Origin: Sphingobium fluviale | GTDB lineage: Bacteria > Pseudomonadota > Alphaproteobacteria > Sphingomonadales > Sphingomonadaceae | Length of the DNA stretch: 64,000 bases | Assembly (NCBI RefSeq): GCF_004122115.1 | Contig: NZ_SBKP01000013.1 | Span: 1-64,000, forward strand | Reading direction: 5' to 3' | Part shown: piece after piece, positions 1 through 6,677 of the stretch | How positions within the stretch are numbered: the stretch's first letter is position 1 | Layout: each line of letters begins with the position of its first letter | Translations under genes and position numbers: made by a program | The notes under the pieces: model-generated | What the model was told of the DNA's origin: nothing | Databases searched by the model: none | Seen by the model: the letters and a program-made list of their open reading frames with translations, nothing else

Positions 1-155
1 GCCTGCAAGGGCGTCGTGGCGAACGAAGTGGACACGGTCGCTGATACTGATGAAAGACCACCGTAACCGCAAGCCTTTCGCCATCACACTGGACACAGTT
101 TACATGGACAGTTCTGGTAGTGCTATTAACATAATATATATTATCGGATTTGCAG

Positions 156-1235
156 ATGGCATCAGATGGACCGTTGAAGCCGGGCATCCCCCCTCACACC
201 GCTCACACGGCTCACACGGCTCACACGGCTCACACCGCTCGCTCGGCTCAAACTGCTCTCACGGCGCAAACCGCTGACGGTATCGACGTCGCCACCGGTG
301 AGCGAGACGCGCACGCTCCGGCGTTGGCCGATGATACGGCACTGACTGACGGTATCGACCTCGCCTGCAATGAGCGCGACGCGCACTCAGCGTCGCCGGC
401 CGAGACGGCACGGACCGACAGCACACCCGCAGACATCGCACCGCTGGTGGCGATCATGGCGCGGCTGCGCGATCCGGACACCGGCTGCCCGTGGGACGTC
501 AAACAGACCTTCGCCACCATCGCGCCCTACACGATCGAGGAAGCCTATGAGGTTGCCGACGCTATCGCGCGCAACGACATGGCGGAGCTGCGCGACGAGC
601 TGGGCGACCTGCTTCTCCAGGTGGTCTATCATGCGCGGATCGCCGAGGAATCCGGTCATTTTGCGCTGGCGGACGTGATCGCCGCGATCTGCGACAAGAT
701 GGTCCGCCGCCATCCGCATGTGTTCGGGCCGGATGGCGCGACTTCGCCCGGCTGGGAGGAAATCAAGGCCGCCGAACGCGCGGAAAAGCCATCGAAAACA
801 GACGAAGGGAGCGCGCTTTCAGGCGTTGCGACCGCCCTTCCCGCGCTGGTTCGTGCCGAAAAGCTGCAAAAACGCGCCGCGCGCACCGGGTTTGACTGGC
901 CGGATACGGACGGCGTTTACGCGAAGATCGACGAGGAACTGGCCGAGGTCCGCGCCGCCAATGCTCAAGACGAACAGGTCGAGGAGATCGGCGACCTGCT
1001 GTTCGCGGTCGTCAACCTGGCGCGCCATATGAAGGTGGATGCAGAGAGCGCCCTGCGCGCCGCCACTGCGAAGTTTGAGCGGAGATTTCGAAGTATGGAA
1101 ATGAGGTCTGTGGATCAGGGTATTGATTTTGTGTCTTTATCCTTGGACGAGAAAGAGACGCTGTGGCAGGCGGCAAAGGCGGCAGAAGAGGATAATAAAG
1201 CTTCGGATACCGATGCTTCTTCGGTGACCAAATGA
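156..1235 (+). CDS. mazG: Nucleoside triphosphate pyrophosphohydrolase MazG with repetitive N-terminal extension
   Basis: All-alpha NTP pyrophosphohydrolase that hydrolyses (d)NTPs to monophosphates and clears aberrant nucleotides. From about residue 96 the protein is ordinary MazG: DPDTGCPWDVKQTF, then EEAYEVADAI and ELGDLLLQVVYHARIAEE (metal-binding E-x-x-E..E-x-x-D type helices), with a second copy of the fold near the C-terminus (EIGDLLFAVVNLARH). The first ~95 residues are unusual: five tandem HTA triplets followed by two related ~24-residue units starting DGIDVATGERDAH and DGIDLACNERDAH. The ATG at 156 follows a weak GGA; a TTG at 150 is also in frame. A GTG at 447 would give a conventional-length MazG, so the extension may be untranslated or non-functional. 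Family call is firm, start is uncertain. Confidence 0.85.
   Translation: MASDGPLKPGIPPHTAHTAHTAHTAHTARSAQTALTAQTADGIDVATGERDAHAPALADDTALTDGIDLACNERDAHSASPAETARTDSTPADIAPLVAIMARLRDPDTGCPWDVKQTFATIAPYTIEEAYEVADAIARNDMAELRDELGDLLLQVVYHARIAEESGHFALADVIAAICDKMVRRHPHVFGPDGATSPGWEEIKAAERAEKPSKTDEGSALSGVATALPALVRAEKLQKRAARTGFDWPDTDGVYAKIDEELAEVRAANAQDEQVEEIGDLLFAVVNLARHMKVDAESALRAATAKFERRFRSMEMRSVDQGIDFVSLSLDEKETLWQAAKAAEEDNKASDTDASSVTK
195..239 (+). repeat. Five tandem 9-bp repeats (CACACSGCT)
   Basis: Five consecutive copies of CACACCGCT/CACACGGCT, in frame with mazG and encoding HTA five times. A degenerate sixth unit (CGCTCGGCT) follows at 240-248. The 9-bp period keeps the frame, so copy-number change would lengthen or shorten the extension without frameshift. 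Confidence 0.9.
276..419 (+). repeat. Imperfect ~72-bp tandem duplication inside the mazG 5' region
   Basis: Two successive segments beginning at about 276 and 348 encode related peptides (DGIDVATGERDAHAPA and DGIDLACNERDAHSAS). The spacing is 24 codons. Boundaries are approximate. Confidence 0.6.
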
Positions 1236-1256
1236 CGGACGCGGCCCTTGTTCCCT

Positions 1257-1347
1257 CGTCATGCTGAACTAGTTTCAGCATCCATCGTGCACCACAAAGC
1301 GTTGTCCAACCCGGAGACATGGACCCTGAAACCGGTTCAGGGTGACG
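1257..1347. repeat. REPIN-like pair of inverted 28-bp palindromic repeats
   Basis: Two 28-bp palindromes, 1257-1284 and 1320-1347, lie in inverted orientation around a 35-bp spacer. Each has the form CGTCA-xx-CTGAAC-xx-GTTTCAG-xx-TCCA with CGTCA at the outer edge. At the variable stem positions the pair TG/CA in the first copy is CC/GG in the second, so pairing within each hairpin is kept. This is the organisation of a REPIN (two inverted REP sequences). It lies in the mazG downstream intergenic region. I infer a non-autonomous mobile repeat; it may also work as a terminator-like hairpin after mazG. Confidence 0.75.
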
Positions 1348-1524
1348 GTGTACAACAGATACACGTTTGACGTCAGGCCGCCGTGGCTTGGCGGATGTCT
1401 GATTAGGTGTGGGAAGGGACAGTCTGCTTTCTGGCTTGAAAGTTGGATAGTGGATTCTGCATCGAATTTGGTATGGAGCGATCATCCATTTCACGACTAA
1501 ACCTGAACACAGTTACGCAAAGCT

Positions 1525-2103
1525 ATGCCGTTTACGCCTCCAGAATTCTTCCTCCCTATGCGCGCCGTTGTCGCGGATATTACCTCGTGGTTCGATTGGG
1601 ACGCCCTAAGCGCGATTGGCACCGTAGGTGCTCTTTGGTTTGCAGTCGTGCAGTCATCACGGACTGGCAGACTTGAACGAGCCCGCGCGATCGGCACTTT
1701 GACAGCCCTCAACAGCCTCATAGAACCGATTTGTGAAGCTGTTCCGATCTTTCCCGGCGAGCCCACTCGCCTTCTGAGCACCGATGAACTGACGTACCTG
1801 ATCGATAGCCGGGAGATTGTCGAGAGGGCACTTTCCGGCCTCAAGCTTCTAACCATTCCTGATGTAGCGGCTGCCGGTGTCAGTGAGTGGTATATGGCAC
1901 TCCCGATCGCATTGGAAGAGGTGCTTGAGAGCTTACCTAAATCGCGCCATGACACGCTTAGGCTAAAGGACGTCAGCCACACACACGGCATCCGGTACAT
2001 TTCGGAAGCGAGCGAGAATTTTCGGGAAAATCGAGACCTTATACAACACGGTCGGCTGGGGCGACTAATAATGCGCAGAGTTCGCCGCTTTCGTTATGAG
2101 TAG
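1525..2103 (+). CDS. Hypothetical protein with one N-terminal membrane segment
   Basis: 192-residue protein of no family I recognise. Residues ~26-44 (DALSAIGTVGALWFAVVQSS) form one hydrophobic segment followed by SRTGRLERAR, so the likely topology is a single N-terminal anchor with a soluble, mainly helical remainder. The C-terminus is very basic (GRLIMRRVRRFRYE). The ATG at 1525 has no clear ribosome site; an in-frame ATG at 1558 is an alternative. It sits alone between a REPIN-like repeat and the hflX remnant/parDE, and its codon use looks less GC-biased than that of its neighbours, which fits an accessory gene. Function unknown. Confidence 0.55.
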   Translation: MPFTPPEFFLPMRAVVADITSWFDWDALSAIGTVGALWFAVVQSSRTGRLERARAIGTLTALNSLIEPICEAVPIFPGEPTRLLSTDELTYLIDSREIVERALSGLKLLTIPDVAAAGVSEWYMALPIALEEVLESLPKSRHDTLRLKDVSHTHGIRYISEASENFRENRDLIQHGRLGRLIMRRVRRFRYE

Positions 2104-2237
2104 AATTAGAGATGATGCTCAACGTAATCTGCTGTGGCAGTGATCACTGGGCACGTCGGTTTTCGACGTAGGCAAAGTTTATTCCAACGTCCGCAATGTT
2201 GTCCTCTCCCGACAATCCACCCTTCAAAGACACATCA

Positions 2238-2411
2238 TCAATCCCGCGCCATAAACCGTGCATAGGCCGGTTCTGACAACCGCACGGAAACGGCGAGCGT
2301 CGCGCCATTCGCCCCCTGCTCTTCCACGCTCAGCACTTCCTCATGCTCATGCAGCCATGCGAGCGTCGCGCCGTCCTGTGTGGGGAGCGTGATGTCATGT
2401 ACCTTGCCGCC
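2238..2411 (-). pseudogene. Detached second copy of the hflX 3' end (57 codons plus stop)
   Basis: Read on the minus strand, this segment encodes GGKVHDITLPTQDGATLAWL and onward to SEPAYARFMARD followed by TGA. It aligns without gaps to the last 57 residues of the intact HflX encoded at 3101-4438, with 47 of 57 identical by my count. It has no start codon or GTPase domain of its own. It lies directly downstream of parE (2429), so the toxin-antitoxin pair is sandwiched between two hflX 3' ends. The frame and stop are intact. The changes are mostly silent or conservative, which suggests descent from a related functional hflX rather than a recent local duplication. Confidence 0.9.
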
Positions 2412-2428
2412 TAATCCACAGTCGCTGG

Positions 2429-2719
2429 CTAAATGTACCGCGCGGCGTCCATGCGACCATGCAGGATGCGCACAACTTCGATGCCGTAACCCGTTATGCG
2501 GAAATAGACGATATGTCGCTCTACCCCGCGCCGCCGATAGCCTCGCCTGATGCGGTCACATGCCGGGGCGGTTTTCGGGGCTTCGGCCAGTTCTTCAAAA
2601 GCGGCCGTCAGCGTGTCCGTGTAACGGTGCGCCTGCTCGATGCCCCATTGGTTGCAGGTGTAACGCCAAATCCCCTCCATGTCGCTTTCGGCGGCGGGGG
2701 AAAGGCGATATTCAGCCAT
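2429..2719 (-). CDS. parE: ParE/RelE-superfamily toxin of a type II toxin-antitoxin pair
   Basis: 96-residue protein with the ParE fold signature: N-terminal YRLSPAAESDMEGIWRYT, a central helix pair, RRGVERHIVYFRI, and the C-terminal strand IEVVRILHGRMDAARYI. ParE toxins poison DNA gyrase; that target is known for the family, not shown here. The start overlaps the end of parD by 8 bp, so the two are translationally coupled with the antitoxin first. Its 3' end lies 17 bp from the hflX remnant. Confidence 0.88.
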   Translation of the reverse strand: MAEYRLSPAAESDMEGIWRYTCNQWGIEQAHRYTDTLTAAFEELAEAPKTAPACDRIRRGYRRRGVERHIVYFRITGYGIEVVRILHGRMDAARYI

Positions 2720-2957
2720 ATGTGGCGGTCATGCGCTGCTTGAACGCGGCGGCGTCAAACGGCCTTGGTGTGCCGCTGTTCTCGCCCTCGATGAGCGCCG
2801 CGCGGATAGCCTCGACCTCGGCGGTGCGCTCCTGTTCGCGGCGGATAAGGTCGCGGATGGCTTCGCTGTCGTTTGTGTAGTGGCCTGCGGCGACCTGCGC
2901 CGCAATCCAGGCGTCTTGCTGCTCGGTCAGGGTGATGGTTTTTCGTACGGTCGCCAT
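2712..2957 (-). CDS. parD: ParD-like antitoxin (ribbon-helix-helix)
   Basis: 81 residues starting MATVRKTITLTEQQDAWIAA. The N-terminus has the ribbon-helix-helix pattern of ParD/CopG DNA-binding antitoxins (KTITL strand, then two helices around NDSEAIRDLIRREQER). The C-terminal part (EGENSGTPRPFDAAAFKQRM) is the flexible toxin-binding tail typical of ParD. I chose the ATG at 2957 because GGAG precedes it at proper distance; an upstream in-frame start at 2981 has no support. Expected to neutralise ParE and repress its own promoter. Confidence 0.88.
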   Translation of the reverse strand: MATVRKTITLTEQQDAWIAAQVAAGHYTNDSEAIRDLIRREQERTAEVEAIRAALIEGENSGTPRPFDAAAFKQRMTATYG

Positions 2958-3007
2958 ATCGCGCACTCCATGATATGCCAAGTGTTTGATGATATGTTCA
3001 TACTATT

Positions 3008-3023
3008 GGTGTAATATAACACC
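3008..3023. promoter_or_regulatory. Palindrome in the parDE promoter region, candidate operator
   Basis: GGTGT-AATATA-ACACC is a perfect 5-bp-arm inverted repeat in an AT-rich stretch 50 bp upstream of the parD start. ParD-family antitoxins usually autoregulate through such palindromes. Binding is inferred. Confidence 0.45.
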
Positions 3024-3100
3024 GTTCCGCCTCAACGCGAAGCAGTTTTATCTGCTGCGGCCCTTATTGCCTGTTTAGCGGTTGCCTCGAGCGCGCGCAG

Positions 3101-4438
3101 TCAGTCCCGCGCCATAAAGCGCGCATAGGCGGGATCTGACAGCCGCACGGAGACAGCGAACGTCGCGCCGTCCGCCCCCTGCTCCTCCACGCCCAACACC
3201 TCGCCATGCTCATGCAGCCACGCCAGTGAAGCGCCGTCCTGTGCGGGGAGCGTGAGGCGGTGGACCTTGCTGCCCTGCGTCATCCGGTCTGCCACCGCGC
3301 GGCGCAGCGCATCCACCCCCTCTCCCGTCACGGCGGAGAGCGGCACGACATCGGCGCGGCGTGCGGCGGCGCTCAGCACATCGTCCCGTGCCTCGCCGTG
3401 CAACAGGTCGATCTTGTTCCATGCCTCGATATAGGCGGGCGCGAGCGCGTCGGCTTCCGCGCCCTCCCCCTGCCCCGCCGGGGTGACGCCGAGTTCGGAC
3501 AAGACCTGCATCACATCGGCGCGCTGCGCCTCCGTATCGGGATGCGAAATATCGCGCACATGAATGATGAGATCGGCGTGGACCACCTCCTCCAGCGTTG
3601 CGCGGAAGGCGGCGATGAGCTGAGTCGGGAGGTCTGACACGAAGCCGACGGTGTCAGACAGGATCGCCTTGTCCAGCCCCGGCAGGCTGATCTGGCGCAT
3701 CGTTGGATCCAGCGTGGCGAACAGCATGTCCTGCGCAGTGACATCCGCGCCGGTCATGCGATTGAAAAGCGTGGATTTTCCTGCATTGGTATAGCCCACC
3801 AGCGCGATCACCGGCCAGGGCGCGCGCTGGCGGCGGGCGCGGTGGAGGCCGCGGGTGCGAGTCACCTGATCCAGCTCGCGCCGGATCTTGGCCATGCGGT
3901 CGCGGATCATGCGGCGGTCCGCCTCGATCTGCGTCTCGCCCGGCCCGCCCAAGAAGCCGAAGCCGCCGCGCTGGCGCTCAAGGTGGGTCCAGCTGCGCAC
4001 GAGGCGCCCGGCCTGATAATCGAGATGCGCGAGTTCGACCTGCAGGCGGCCCTCATTGGTGGCGGCGCGTTCGCCGAAGATTTCGAGGATCAGCCCGGTG
4101 CGGTCGATCACCTTGGCGGAGAACGCCTTTTCGAGATTGCTCTGCTGAACGGGGCTTAAGGGATTGTCGACGATGACCAGCTCGGCCCCGTGCGCCTCGG
4201 CCTGTGCAGCAATCTGCTCCACCTGCCCGCTGCCGAACAGGGTTGCGGGCTTGATCTGGCGGACGCGGAAGCTGTCACTCCAGACGACCTCGATGCCGAT
4301 GGCGAGCGCAAGCCCCCTCGCCTCCTCCAGCCGCGCGGCGGCATCGCGCATGGCCGGGCCGGGGACATCGGCGCGCACCACCAGCGCGCGCGTGCCACGG
4401 GCGACTTCGTCGTCGCTATCGCGGTTGAAGACGCTCAT
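3101..4438 (-). CDS. hflX: Ribosome-associated GTPase HflX
   Basis: 445-residue GTPase that binds the 50S subunit and splits or rescues stalled ribosomes. Visible are the N-terminal HflX domain (VDNPLSPVQQSNLEKAF, VIDRTGLILEIF), the RAATNEGRLQVELAHLDYQ and GGFGFLGGPGETQIE linker motifs, and the G domain with G1 GYTNAGKST, G3 DTVGFV and G4 NKID. It follows hfq on the same strand, the usual hfq-hflX order, but a 149-bp inverted-repeat element separates the two and ends five bases before this start codon. No strong ribosome site remains in front of the ATG. Its last 57 codons are duplicated beyond parDE. Confidence 0.97.
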   Translation of the reverse strand: MSVFNRDSDDEVARGTRALVVRADVPGPAMRDAAARLEEARGLALAIGIEVVWSDSFRVRQIKPATLFGSGQVEQIAAQAEAHGAELVIVDNPLSPVQQSNLEKAFSAKVIDRTGLILEIFGERAATNEGRLQVELAHLDYQAGRLVRSWTHLERQRGGFGFLGGPGETQIEADRRMIRDRMAKIRRELDQVTRTRGLHRARRQRAPWPVIALVGYTNAGKSTLFNRMTGADVTAQDMLFATLDPTMRQISLPGLDKAILSDTVGFVSDLPTQLIAAFRATLEEVVHADLIIHVRDISHPDTEAQRADVMQVLSELGVTPAGQGEGAEADALAPAYIEAWNKIDLLHGEARDDVLSAAARRADVVPLSAVTGEGVDALRRAVADRMTQGSKVHRLTLPAQDGASLAWLHEHGEVLGVEEQGADGATFAVSVRLSDPAYARFMARD

Positions 4439-4442
4439 CGCG

Positions 4443-4591
4443 CTAGGGCCTGTGGGGATTCAGCCCATACGGGCCTGCGAACGGCGGCTTTCTGCGCTTC
4501 CGGTGCTCACGTACCTGCAAGTACGCTGCGCTCCGGTTCTCGAAATCCACCATTCTCGGCTCCATCTGAACTGAATCTCCACAGGCCCTAG
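4443..4591. mobile_element. MITE-like element with near-perfect 21-bp terminal inverted repeats
   Basis: The ends (4443-4463 and 4571-4591) are inverted copies matching at 20 of 21 positions. The outer part reads CTAGGGCCTGTGGGGATTCAG, so a TA dinucleotide directly flanks GGGCCTG at both sides, as in insertions of IS630/Tc1-type elements. The interior has a further hairpin around GTACCTGCAAGTAC and no plausible gene. I infer a non-autonomous element. It separates hfq from hflX. Confidence 0.75.
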
Positions 4592-4664
4592 AGCATTTTC
4601 AGAATGACCAGAAAACGGCCGTCTCGAAAATGGCCTAAGTCGGCCATGAGCGCTCCGGTCAGCC

Positions 4665-5156
4665 TTATTCCTTGTCGTCCTGCTCGGCCTCACCGGAGAG
4701 GTCGAGCGGGCGCGAGGGCTGCACGGTGGAGATCGCGTGCTTATAGACCAGCTGCGCCATGCCATCACGCTCCAGCAGCATGCAGAACAGATCGAACGCC
4801 GCGACCGCGCCTTGCAGCATCACGCCGTTCACCAGAAACATCGTCACCGGATCATCGGACCGCTGCACTGCGCTGAGGAACACTTCCTGCAGCAGCTTGG
4901 ACTTGCGGCCTGCCTCGGCGAAGGCCTTGCGCACATCGCTCAGCTCCAGCGGCTGCGCGGGCATGACGGTGGAGATGGCGTGTTTATACACCAGTTGCGA
5001 CTGCCCATCGCGCCGCAGCAGGACGGAGAAATTGTCGAACCAGGTGATGATGCCCTGTAGCTTGACGCCTTTCACCAGAAACATGGTGACTGGCGTCTTG
5101 GTCTTGCGGAGGTGATTCAGGAAAATGTCCTGAAGATTGTTTGACTTGTCGGCCAT
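4665..5156 (-). CDS. hfq: RNA chaperone Hfq with two fused Sm domains
   Basis: 163 residues, about twice usual Hfq length, because two complete Sm domains occur in tandem. Domain 1 covers residues 8-70 ([17 protein letters not shown], Sm2 motif YKHAIST at 57-63) and domain 2 residues 88-151 ([25 protein letters not shown] at 138-144). Proximal-face residues are kept in both: Q9/Q90, F43/F124, K58-H59/K139-H140. Domain 2 has lost the distal-site lysine (K32 versus M113) and most of the basic rim (R17-K18-T-K versus Q98-R99-S-D-D). Three chains would make one six-domain ring. The same arrangement is described for Zymomonas mobilis Hfq. It lies between ntrX and hflX on the same strand. Confidence 0.96.
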   Translation of the reverse strand: MADKSNNLQDIFLNHLRKTKTPVTMFLVKGVKLQGIITWFDNFSVLLRRDGQSQLVYKHAISTVMPAQPLELSDVRKAFAEAGRKSKLLQEVFLSAVQRSDDPVTMFLVNGVMLQGAVAAFDLFCMLLERDGMAQLVYKHAISTVQPSRPLDLSGEAEQDDKE

Positions 5157-5306
5157 GATGCTAACAGCCTTCCTTATTGGCGGAATGTTACCCGCACTCG
5201 CGCCCGTGCCGGGCGTCGTGCCAGTCCGGCGCGGCTCGCCGGAGACAATGACTTGTACCGCAGTTGCGAAGACAATTCCATGACTGAAATGACGGTAAGT
5301 AAAAAA

Positions 5307-6677
5307 TCAGTCCCGGTCGTCCGTTAACCCCAACAGCTTCAGTTTCCGGTGCAATGCCGAGCGCTCCATGCCGATGAAACTCGCGGTGCGGGAAATGTTT
5401 CCAGAGAACCGCCGGATTTGTACGCGCAGATATTCACGCTCGAAATTCTCGCGCGCCTCGCGCAAGGGCGCGGTCATGATCGAACTGGGCATCGCCTGAT
5501 CGCTCGTTTCGGCGGCTGAAGCCTCGGCGGGCAGCATATCCAGCTCGATCCGGCCGATGCGGCTACCCGGCGCGAGAATCATCGTGCGCTCGATCATGTT
5601 GCGCAGCTGGCGGACATTGCCCGGCCACTCGCCCGCCTGAAGGGCCGCCATCGCATCCGGCGCGATTTCGGGCGGCGGGACCCGCCGGTCTGCCGCAAAA
5701 CGCGCGACATAATGCTCCACCAGAGTCGGGATATCCTCGCGTCGCTCGGCCAGCGAGGGGATGACCAATGGCACGACATTGAGGCGATAGAACAGATCCT
5801 CGCGGAAGTGCTTTTCCTCGATTTTTTCGGCGAGATTGGTTGCGGTGGAACTGATGAAACGCACATCCACCTTCACCTGACGCTGGCCGGAGACGCGGGT
5901 GAAGCTCTGATCGGTCAGCACGCGCAGGATTTTGGCCTGCGTAGTGAGCGGCATGTCCGCCACTTCATCGAGATAGAGCGTGCCGCCATGCGCCTGCTCC
6001 AGATAGCCGGGGCGCACCAGGCCGCTGGGGTCTTCCACCCCGAACAGCTCTTCCTCCACACGCTCCGGGTCCATCCGCGCGGCGGTGACGATGACGAACG
6101 GGCCATCCGCCCGCCCGCTCCAGTTGTGGAGCATGCGCGCGGCTACTTCCTTGCCCACGCCCGCCGGCCCGGTGATGAGCACGCGGCTGCCGGTGCCTGC
6201 CACTTTCTTGATCGTGGCGCGGATGCTGTTGATGACGCCCGATGTGCCGGTCAGCTCATCATCCTGCCCTACCCGCGCCTTCAGCTCCTGATTCTCGCGC
6301 CGCAGCCGCTCTGTCTCTGTCGCGCGCGAGACGAGGTGGAGCAGGCGGTCTGCCTCGAACGGCTTTTCGATGAAGTCGGCTGCCCCTTTGCGGATGGCGG
6401 CGACTGCGGTGTCGATATTGCCGTGGCCGGAGATCATCAGCACCGGGATGGAGGAATCATGCCGCTTGATCTCGTCGAGTATCTCTAGCCCATCGAGCCG
6501 GGAGCCTTGCAGCCACACATCGAGCAGCACCAGCGAGGGCCGCCGCACGGCAAGCGCCTCCATAGCCTCATCGGCATTGGCGGCGGTGCGCGTCTGGTAG
6601 CCTTCGTCATCGAGCACCCCGGCGACCAGCTCGCGAATGTCCTCTTCATCGTCCACGATCAGAATATCAAGCGCCAT
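5307..6677 (-). CDS. ntrX: Nitrogen-regulation response regulator NtrX
   Basis: 456 residues, starting MALDILIVDDEEDIRELV (ATG at 6677, inside the end of ntrY with an 11-bp overlap). Receiver domain at 1-120 with phospho-acceptor Asp53; AAA+ domain with Walker A GPAGVGKE and GGTLYLDEVADMP; C-terminal Fis-type helix-turn-helix (FSGNISRTASFIGMERSALHRKLKLLG). Where sigma-54 activators carry GAFTGA this protein reads ELFGVEDPSGLVRPGYLEQ, so it probably cannot activate sigma-54 polymerase and acts as a DNA-binding regulator by other means. Partner kinase is NtrY. Confidence 0.94.
   Translation of the reverse strand: MALDILIVDDEEDIRELVAGVLDDEGYQTRTAANADEAMEALAVRRPSLVLLDVWLQGSRLDGLEILDEIKRHDSSIPVLMISGHGNIDTAVAAIRKGAADFIEKPFEADRLLHLVSRATETERLRRENQELKARVGQDDELTGTSGVINSIRATIKKVAGTGSRVLITGPAGVGKEVAARMLHNWSGRADGPFVIVTAARMDPERVEEELFGVEDPSGLVRPGYLEQAHGGTLYLDEVADMPLTTQAKILRVLTDQSFTRVSGQRQVKVDVRFISSTATNLAEKIEEKHFREDLFYRLNVVPLVIPSLAERREDIPTLVEHYVARFAADRRVPPPEIAPDAMAALQAGEWPGNVRQLRNMIERTMILAPGSRIGRIELDMLPAEASAAETSDQAMPSSIMTAPLREARENFEREYLRVQIRRFSGNISRTASFIGMERSALHRKLKLLGLTDDRD

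Noticed and set aside
1..66. Open frame from the window edge ending in TAA at 64-66, possible C-terminus of an upstream gene
   Set aside because: Only 21 residues are visible and none are diagnostic, so it cannot be supported as a gene.
50..277. Frame encoding Ser-His-Gly repeats over the mazG 5' region
   Set aside because: It is the same 9-bp repeat read in another frame and ends inside mazG; no family or ribosome site.
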